DNA from: Acidobacteriota bacterium | GTDB taxonomy: Bacteria > Acidobacteriota > Vicinamibacteria > Vicinamibacterales > JAHECP01 | NCBI GenBank assembly: GCA_024641665.1 | Contig: JAHECP010000050.1 | Coordinates: 1 to 33,298 of the forward strand | Reading direction: 5' to 3' | DNA length: 33,298 nucleotides | Notes under the pieces: model-generated | What the model saw: the letters and a program-made list of their open reading frames with translations, nothing else | Told to the model about the DNA's origin: nothing | Database searches by the model: none | Position numbers and translations under genes: made by a program | Shown: positions 28,660 through 33,298 of the stretch, piece after piece | Numbering within the stretch: position 1 is the first letter of the stretch | Layout of the letters: each line of letters opens with the position of its first letter

Positions 28660-30990
28660 ATGCGGTCCCTCTTTGCCGACCTCCGCACCGGCGGGCGGGC
28701 GCTCCGGACCGCGCCCGGGTCGTCGTTCGCCGCCGTGCTCGCGCTCTCGCTCGGCGTGGCCACGGCGGTGACGCTCTACACCGCCTTCCGCACCGTCGCC
28801 GACGACCTGCCGCCCATCCCGCATCCCGAACGCGTCGGGCGGCTCTACTTCGCCGACGAGACGACGGCCTCGGGGTGGCGCGCGCTGCGCGCGCGCGACG
28901 TGGCCCCCCTCGTCGAGCAGGCCGGCGACCGGCTGGTGGCGGCGCTCGTGGAGGACGCCGACGTGGCGCTCGAGATCGACGGCTGCGCCGCCGTCGCGAG
29001 CGTGCGCGCGCAGGTGGTCACGCCGGCGTTCTTCGCGGTCGCCGGCGTCGCCCCGCAGCGCGGGCGGATCTGGACGGCGGACGGGCTCGCCGAGCGCTCT
29101 CCCCTCCTCGTCGGCGCCGATCTCTGGCGGCGCGCCTGCGGCGCAGCCCCGGACATCGTCGGCCGCCCGGCCAGCGTCGACGGGCGGCCGTACGAGGTGG
29201 CCGGCGTGATGCCAGACGGCTTCTGGCTGACCAACCGCGATGCCGGCCTGTGGCTGCCGCTCGTCCACGCGGCGCCGGACGACACGCCGATGGTCGTGGC
29301 GAGACTGAGCGGAGCAGGCACCTGGGCGGACGTGAACGGACGGTTCGCCGCGGGCCCGGCTCGTGATCGGGGCCTGGCGATCGCGCTCACCGATCCCCGG
29401 ATCCGGCGCGGCCGCCTCGCGTTCGTGGGGCTGCTGGGCCCGGCGCTGCTCGTGCTGCTCGTCGCGTGCGGGAACGCGGCCGGGCTGCTCGTCGGACGCG
29501 CCCTGCGCCGCAAGCGCGACCTAGCGGTGCGCCTGAGCCTCGGCGCGACGCCCGGGCGACTCGCCCGGCAGGCGTTCGCGGAGACGGCCCTGGTGGCGAC
29601 GGTGGCGGGCCTGGCCGCCGTGCCGCTGGCGGCGGCCGGCGCGTGGGCGCTCCGGCGCGGCTTCGCCCTGTCGAGCCCCGCCCTGGCGCGCGGCATCGCG
29701 GTGGACGCGCACGCCCTCGCCTTCGCGCTGGCGATCGTCGCGGCGACGGCGATCCTGACTGGAGTGATGCCCGCGGCGAAGGCCGCGCGGGCCGACGTCA
29801 CCCCGCTGCTGTCGCGCGGACCCGCGCGCCCGATCGTCCGCCGCGGCCACTACACGCCGGCCGATCTCCTCGTCGTCCTCCAGGTCGCGCTGGCCGTCGT
29901 TCTGCTCGTCGTGGCGGCGATGTTCGGCCGGCTCTTCGACGTGCTCGCGGGCAGCCTGCCGGGCCGCCCCGATCGCACGTTCGTCGCGGACGTCGCCACG
30001 CCGGACCGCGCCGCGCCCACCCCGGACGCGCTCCGGCGGCTCGTCGCCGCCATGCGTGAGGTCCCCGGCGTCGCGCACGTCGCCGTCGCGGATAGCGAGC
30101 CGCAGCCGGCGGAGCCCGGGGGCCCGGCGATCGAGGCCCTCGACGCGCCGCCCGGCGCCGAAGGCTGCCGGGCCAGCGTCTCGGCCGTCGGCGGCGAGTA
30201 CTTCGCCGCGTTCTCGGTCCCGCTGAGAGCCGGCCGCTTCTTCACCGGGTGGGAATCGCCCGCCGCGCCGCGCGTCGCGGTCGTGAGCGAGACGATGGCG
30301 CGGCGGTGCTGGGGCCGGGCCGACGCCGTGGGCCGACGCCTGCGGTTCGCGCGATTCGGCGACGCGCCGTGGCTCGTCATCGGCGTGGTGAACGACGTCG
30401 CGGGCGAGACGAGACTCAGGCCGAAGCCGGCGGAGCTGTACGTGCCGTTCGCGCAGGCGCCACGCGGCGAGACGGTGCTGCTCGTGGAGACGCGGGCGGT
30501 GGCGGGCATGGCCGAACGGCTGGCGACGGCGTCGCCATCAGGGGCGGTCCGGCTGAAGCGCTGGCGGCGCGTCGGCGACGAGGTCTCGCGGGCGCGGCTC
30601 GTGCCGGGCGTCCTGCAGGCGCTGTCCGCGATCGCGCTGCTGCTGGCGCTGCTCGGGGTGTCCGCGTCGATCTCGCAGTCGCTCGCGCGGGAGTGGCGCG
30701 GCCTCGCCATCCGCCTCACGCTCGGCGCGCCGCCCGCGCGGCTCGTCGCCGCGGGCGTCGGACGCCAGGCGGTCCTCGCGCTCATCGGGATCTTCGCCGG
30801 CACGGTCGTGACCGTCGCGGTGACCACGCAGGCGTGGGGCCAGCTCCTGCAGGCGATCGGCCCGGACCCACGCCTTTGGCTCGCCGTCGGCGCGCCGCTC
30901 GCCGCGTGCGGCCTGCTGGCGTCGCTCGGACCGATGGTGCGGATCGTCAGGCTGGACCCGATCGCCGCGCTGCGACGGGCGGACGAATAG
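28660..30990 (+). CDS. MacB/FtsX-type ABC permease (ADOP), intact
   Basis: 776 residues with the same double layout as the permease at 23135: helix 1 in FAAVLALSLGVATAVTLYTA, a periplasmic MacB-like domain (residues about 50-235), FtsX helices near 250-385 (GLLGPALLVLLVACGNAAGL, loop RKRDLAVRLSLGATPGRLAR), a fifth helix (LLVVLQVALAVVLLVVAAMF), a second periplasmic domain, and final helices (LSAIALLLALLGVSASISQS, LAIRLTLGAPPARLVAAGVG) with the typical end RIVRLDPIAALRR. The first periplasmic domain is shorter and more Ala-rich than in the other copy. No ATPase gene is near. ATG 28660 lies 6 nt after TACCAT, with no ribosome binding site, so the message may be leaderless. Substrate unknown. Confidence 0.92.
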   Translation: MRSLFADLRTGGRALRTAPGSSFAAVLALSLGVATAVTLYTAFRTVADDLPPIPHPERVGRLYFADETTASGWRALRARDVAPLVEQAGDRLVAALVEDADVALEIDGCAAVASVRAQVVTPAFFAVAGVAPQRGRIWTADGLAERSPLLVGADLWRRACGAAPDIVGRPASVDGRPYEVAGVMPDGFWLTNRDAGLWLPLVHAAPDDTPMVVARLSGAGTWADVNGRFAAGPARDRGLAIALTDPRIRRGRLAFVGLLGPALLVLLVACGNAAGLLVGRALRRKRDLAVRLSLGATPGRLARQAFAETALVATVAGLAAVPLAAAGAWALRRGFALSSPALARGIAVDAHALAFALAIVAATAILTGVMPAAKAARADVTPLLSRGPARPIVRRGHYTPADLLVVLQVALAVVLLVVAAMFGRLFDVLAGSLPGRPDRTFVADVATPDRAAPTPDALRRLVAAMREVPGVAHVAVADSEPQPAEPGGPAIEALDAPPGAEGCRASVSAVGGEYFAAFSVPLRAGRFFTGWESPAAPRVAVVSETMARRCWGRADAVGRRLRFARFGDAPWLVIGVVNDVAGETRLRPKPAELYVPFAQAPRGETVLLVETRAVAGMAERLATASPSGAVRLKRWRRVGDEVSRARLVPGVLQALSAIALLLALLGVSASISQSLAREWRGLAIRLTLGAPPARLVAAGVGRQAVLALIGIFAGTVVTVAVTTQAWGQLLQAIGPDPRLWLAVGAPLAACGLLASLGPMVRIVRLDPIAALRRADE

Positions 30991-31017
30991 CCGTCAGGGG
31001 TCAGGGGTCAGGAAGAG
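30991..31017. repeat. GTCAGGG tandem repeat after the permease
   Basis: GCCGTCAGGGGTCAGGGGTC and AGG, two to three units, directly after the permease stop. A further member of the word-repeat class. Confidence 0.6.
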
Positions 31018-31051
31018 CTTTCCACCACGCCGTTGTCACGCTGTCAGATGG

Positions 31052-31426
31052 TCACGCGATGAGCGTGGGCACGTCGTAGGCGAGGAAGGCGCGGTCGTGC
31101 GTCACCAGCGTGAGGCGCTCGACGCGCGCCTGCGCCACGAGCATGCGGTCGAACGGATCGGCGTGATGCCGGGGCAGGCGGGCGACCTCCTCGGCGTGCG
31201 CGAAGGTGATGGGCAGCGTCTCGAAGCCGGCGTCCCGCACGTGCGCTTCGAAGGGCTGGTCGAGGTCGAGGCGGCCGATCGCGATCTTGATCGCCACCTC
31301 CCACGCCGACGCGGCGCTCACGTGCACGACGGCGGCCTCGGCGATGGCCGCGCGGACCTCGCGCGGCAGGCGACGGCCCCCCTGGCGCCACCAGAGCACG
31401 ACGTGCGTGTCGAGCAGCAGCGTCAC
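31052..31426 (-). CDS. vapC: PIN-domain toxin (VapC type)
   Basis: 124 residues, a single PIN ribonuclease domain. The four acidic positions are present: D6 (LLLDTHVVLWW), E43 (SAASAWEVAIK), D93 (HHADPFDRMLVAQA) and D111 (LVTHDRAFLAYDVP). The family cleaves tRNA or rRNA when freed from its antitoxin. The true start is GTG 31426, which overlaps the antitoxin stop as GTGA; the open frame continues upstream to 31798 only because the DNA lacks stops. Second gene of the antitoxin-toxin operon. The 'TLLLDTHVVLWW' opening places it in the common plasmid/chromosomal PIN subgroup paired with Phd/YefM antitoxins. Confidence 0.92.
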   Translation of the reverse strand: MTLLLDTHVVLWWRQGGRRLPREVRAAIAEAAVVHVSAASAWEVAIKIAIGRLDLDQPFEAHVRDAGFETLPITFAHAEEVARLPRHHADPFDRMLVAQARVERLTLVTHDRAFLAYDVPTLIA

Positions 31427-31665
31427 GACCCACCCAGGAACGCCTCGAGGATCTCGGGCGGCAGCGGCGCGTCGAAGTCCTTTCCGATCCGGATGCGCCC
31501 CTTGGCCCCGCCGGGACGACGCTTCCCGCGCGGCGGCCGCAGGCCGACGAGCCGCGCGCGCGGCTTGCCCGCCTTGGCGATGACGATCTCCTCGCCCGCC
31601 GCGGCCTCGTCGACGAGCTTCGAGAGCTGCGTCTTGGCCTCGTAGAGATTGAGGGTCTTGGCCAT
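31423..31665 (-). CDS. vapB: Phd/YefM-type antitoxin (VapB role)
   Basis: 80 residues. The N-terminal part LNLYEAKTQLSKLVDEAAAG, then EEIVIAKAGKPRARLV, is the Phd/YefM DNA-binding and dimerisation fold. The basic linker (GLRPPRGKRRPGGAKGRIRI) leads to the toxin-neutralising tail DFDAPLPPEILEAFLGG. It binds and silences the PIN toxin and, as usual for the family, represses its own promoter. The start is ATG 31665, with GAGGAAG 6 nt upstream; the frame opens at 31722 but the extra residues lie over the promoter. The stop overlaps the toxin start (GTGA), which couples the two. Confidence 0.92.
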   Translation of the reverse strand: MAKTLNLYEAKTQLSKLVDEAAAGEEIVIAKAGKPRARLVGLRPPRGKRRPGGAKGRIRIGKDFDAPLPPEILEAFLGGS

Positions 31666-31678
31666 AGCCGTCTTCCTC

Positions 31679-31716
31679 AGCATACGCCCGCCGGTAGAGT
31701 TGGTCAAGTTGGTCAA
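31679..31716 (-). promoter_or_regulatory. Toxin-antitoxin promoter with tandem GTTGGTCAA operator candidate
   Basis: On the minus strand, TTGACC (31702-31707), a 17-nt spacer and TATGCT (31679-31684) form a near-consensus promoter. The 9-base word is repeated in tandem (31699-31707, 31708-31716), overlapping the -35, a good place for antitoxin binding. The -10 ends 13 nt before the ATG, so the leader would be only about 6 nt. Confidence 0.75.
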
Positions 31717-31770
31717 CACCACTCACCACCCTAACCTCGAGAACCCGAGAACCTGCGAACCCGCGAACGG

Positions 31771-31776
31771 TATAGT
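31771..31776 (+). promoter_or_regulatory. -10 box TATAGT 6 nt before the aldo/keto reductase ATG
   Basis: TATAGT ends at 31776 and ATG starts at 31783. Initiation 6-8 nt after the -10 would coincide with the ATG, giving a leaderless message. Upstream lie GAACCCGAGAACCTGCGAAC-type direct repeats (31741-31769) in place of a -35. Confidence 0.5.
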
Positions 31777-31782
31777 AGAGCG

Positions 31783-32748
31783 ATGCGCTATCGAACATTC
31801 GGGCGGCTCGGGTGGGAGGTCGCGGAAGTCGGCTTCGGCATGTGGGGCATGGGCGGCTGGACGGGCTCGGATGACGACGAGTCGCGCCGGTCGCTCGACC
31901 GCGCGGTGGAGCTCGGCTGCAACTTCTTCGACACGGCCTGGGCGTACGGCGAGGGCCGGAGCGAGAGGCTGCTCGGCGAGCTGGTGGCGCGCCGTCGCGA
32001 TCGCCGGCTGTACGTGGCCACCAAGATTCCGCCGAAGAACCGCCGCTGGCCGGCGACGCGCACCGACGCCCTGGCGGACGTCTTCCCGCCGGACCACATC
32101 CGCGAGTACACGCACCGCTCGCTCGAGAACCTGGGCCTCGACACGATCGACCTGCAGCAGTTCCACGTCTGGTCGGATCACTGGGCGGCCGACGAGTCGT
32201 GGCAGCGCGCGGTGACCGATCTGAAGCGCGAGGGTCTCGTGCGGGCGTTCGGCATCAGCGTGGGGCGCTGGGACCCGGCCAACGTGCTCCGCGCGCTGGA
32301 GACGGACCTCGTCGACGCCGTGCAGGTGGTCTACAACGTCTTCGACCAGGCGCCGGAGGACGAGCTGTTCCCGGCGTGCGAGCGCCTGAACCTCGGCGTG
32401 ATCGCGCGGGTACCCTTCGACGAGGGAAGCCTGACCGGCACGCTCTCGGCGGAGAGCCGCTGGCCCGAAGGCGACTTCCGCAACGCGTACTTCGCGGCCG
32501 ACAACCTGGCGGCGACGCTGCCACGCGTCGACGCGCTCCAGCGGCTGGTGCCCGAGGGCATGGACCTCCCCGAGCTGGCGCTGCGTTTCGTCCTGGAGCA
32601 CCCGGCGGTGGCCACGACGATCCCGGGCATGCGCAAGCTGGGCCACGTCGAGCGGAACCTCGCGGCCTCCATCGGCCGCCACCTGTCCGCCCGCCTCGTC
32701 GAGGCGCTCCGCGAGCACCGCTGGGACCGGGCGCTCGGCCTCGAATAG
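31783..32748 (+). CDS. Aldo/keto reductase
   Basis: NAD(P)H-dependent oxidoreductase, 321 residues, a (beta/alpha)8 barrel. The catalytic tetrad is D50 and Y55 (FFDTAWAYGEGRSE), K81 (VATKIPP) and H128 (LQQFHVW). The cofactor side shows GISVGRWDP, RVPFDEGSLTG in place of the usual 'SPLxxGxLTG', and the end PGMRKLGHVERNLAA. This fits the bacterial AKR11/12-like general stress subgroup, whose substrates are mostly unknown. ATG 31783 is preceded by TATAGT and no ribosome binding site. It is divergent from the toxin-antitoxin operon and stands alone. Confidence 0.93.
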   Translation: MRYRTFGRLGWEVAEVGFGMWGMGGWTGSDDDESRRSLDRAVELGCNFFDTAWAYGEGRSERLLGELVARRRDRRLYVATKIPPKNRRWPATRTDALADVFPPDHIREYTHRSLENLGLDTIDLQQFHVWSDHWAADESWQRAVTDLKREGLVRAFGISVGRWDPANVLRALETDLVDAVQVVYNVFDQAPEDELFPACERLNLGVIARVPFDEGSLTGTLSAESRWPEGDFRNAYFAADNLAATLPRVDALQRLVPEGMDLPELALRFVLEHPAVATTIPGMRKLGHVERNLAASIGRHLSARLVEALREHRWDRALGLE

Positions 32749-32809
32749 GTCCGGCCGGCGCGTGTTTCTCCCGTGATTTCATGGGGTTACGGGCGGGATC
32801 GGGCCGGAC
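32749..32809. other. Nested stem-loop between aldo/keto reductase and rpmE
   Basis: GTCCGGCC (32749-32756) pairs with GGCCGGAC (32802-32809), and inside it CCCGT (32770-32774) pairs with ACGGG (32789-32793). It starts right after the reductase stop and lies upstream of the rpmE promoter, so a 3'-end or termination role for the reductase message is more likely than rpmE control. There is no T tract. Confidence 0.45.
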
Positions 32810-32832
32810 GAGGAGGGGCCGGCCGGGTTTGC

Positions 32833-32841
32833 TGCTATAAT
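32833..32841 (+). promoter_or_regulatory. Extended -10 promoter element for rpmE
   Basis: TGCTATAAT, an extended -10 with consensus hexamer at 32836-32841. No clear -35, which extended -10 promoters may lack. Initiation near 32848 gives a leader of about 26 nt holding the AAGGAG ribosome binding site. Confidence 0.7.
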
Positions 32842-32873
32842 CAGTGTTTTGCGCAGGGCGGAAGGAGCTGGCC

Positions 32874-33155
32874 GTGAAGGAAGGGATTCACCCGAAGTAC
32901 AAGGAAGTCGAGGTTCGGTGCGCGTGCGGGAACACCTTCAAGACGCGCTCGACCAAGACCGAGCTGCATCTCGAAATCTGCTCCGCCTGCCACCCGTTCT
33001 TCACCGGGCGGCAGAAGCTGGTCGATACCGAGGGCCGCGTCGAGCGGTTCACCAAGCGGTTCGGCGCGCAGACGATCGAGGGGCGCAAGAAGGCGGCGGC
33101 CGAGCGGGCGGCCAAGAAGGGCAAGAACAGTCTGCCCGCCGACGCTCAGGCCTGA
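32874..33155 (+). CDS. rpmE: 50S ribosomal protein L31 (zinc-binding type)
   Basis: 93 residues. The L31 core is [19 protein letters not shown], then [26 protein letters not shown] and [10 protein letters not shown]. Four Cys (C16, C18, C36, C39) make it the zinc-containing form, which cells may swap for a Cys-less copy under zinc shortage; no such copy is seen here. The start is GTG 32874, 8 nt after AAGGAG; an in-frame ATG at 32844 would lie at the transcription start and is unlikely. The Lys/Ala-rich tail ([20 protein letters not shown]) makes it about 20 residues longer than E. coli L31. Confidence 0.96.
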   Translation: MKEGIHPKYKEVEVRCACGNTFKTRSTKTELHLEICSACHPFFTGRQKLVDTEGRVERFTKRFGAQTIEGRKKAAAERAAKKGKNSLPADAQA

Positions 33156-33298
33156 TCGCTCCCGGCCCGCGGGTCGGCGAGCAGCGGGGCGGCCTCGGGG
33201 CCGCCCTTCTCATGTACGCGCGCCAGCTTGCGGTCGAGCCGCTCGACCCGGTGACGCACGGCGGCCTGCCAGCGCGGCGGCGCGCCGGCGCCCATCGC
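33146..33298 (-). CDS. Unrecognised protein, C-terminal 50 residues (cut by window edge)
   Basis: The minus strand is open from the right edge to a TGA at 33146-33148, and the peptide is protein-like, with a charged helix ([20 protein letters not shown]) and a short tail ending [12 protein letters not shown]. It converges on rpmE and overlaps its last 10 bases. In GC-rich DNA a 50-codon open frame can arise by chance, so this is tentative. I do not recognise the family. A perfect hairpin (33187-33206) lies inside it. Confidence 0.4.
   Translation of the reverse strand, partial: AMGAGAPPRWQAAVRHRVERLDRKLARVHEKGGPEAAPLLADPRAGSDQA
33187..33206 (+). terminator. Possible terminator hairpin after rpmE
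   Basis: GGGCGGCC-TCGG-GGCCGCCC, a perfect 8-bp stem with a 4-nt loop, followed by TTCTC. It starts 31 bases past the rpmE stop. The short T tract makes it weak, and it would overlap the tentative convergent gene. Confidence 0.45.

Noticed and set aside
31052-31798. Single long frame that would fuse sequence upstream to the PIN toxin
   Set aside because: The antitoxin gene in another frame is clearly real, and GTGA coupling defines the toxin start at 31426.

Overview
The window is a very GC-rich (about 70% by eye) bacterial chromosome segment. Its gene content points to an Acidobacteriota genome, most likely of the Vicinamibacteria: two long 'orphan' MacB/FtsX-type permeases without an ATPase gene beside them, a Thivi_2564-type small membrane protein, secreted S9 and S41 peptidases, a TRAP transporter with a TatT component, and intergenic DNA rich in short GC-rich word-like repeats. 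The taxonomic call is an inference from gene content only.

Layout. 1-371: 5' end of a probable AddB-like PD-(D/E)XK nuclease/helicase gene, minus strand. 829-4779 (minus): a TRAP operon tatT-dctP-dctQM with a fused permease and two matching hairpins in the tatT-dctP gap. 4973-6166: rhomboid protease with a TPR-like tail. 6337-8370 (minus): secreted S9 peptidase. 8371-8604: divergent promoter region filled by a large inverted repeat of CTTGTCCGTTC units. 8605-9869: TonB-C double-domain protein overlapping a SpoT-like HD hydrolase. 9885-11284 (minus): a small hypothetical protein and a chlorite-dismutase-family protein. 11285-11779: a hairpin-rich leader and a 71-residue hypothetical. 11807-14261 (minus): egtD and egtB (ergothioneine). 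14452-14736 (minus): a small zinc-ribbon protein. 14889-14975: tRNA-Leu(TAG).

15074-22930 is a conserved housekeeping block on the plus strand: tig, clpP, clpX, lon, engB, rho. It joins a nascent-chain chaperone, two ATP-dependent proteases, a ribosome-assembly GTPase and the transcription terminator. A good promoter for clpP lies inside the 3' end of tig. EngB carries an in-frame insertion made of an intergenic repeat.

22931-31051 is a more plastic region: an 804-residue permease (minus), an S41 peptidase (minus), a truncated 51-codon copy of the 5' end of the next permease, a lower-GC FecR-like remnant, a small membrane protein, and the full 776-residue permease (plus). The truncated copy and the remnant lie between two exact 34-bp direct copies of an intergenic repeat. 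31052-31665 (minus) is a VapBC-type toxin-antitoxin pair with a clear promoter. The window ends with an aldo/keto reductase, rpmE (L31) and the 3' end of an unrecognised minus-strand gene.

The most unusual signals are the repeat inserted into engB, the CTTGTCCGTTC inverted repeat, the family of word repeats as a whole, the duplication scar before the second permease, and several start codons placed 6-8 nt after a -10 box (probable leaderless messages).
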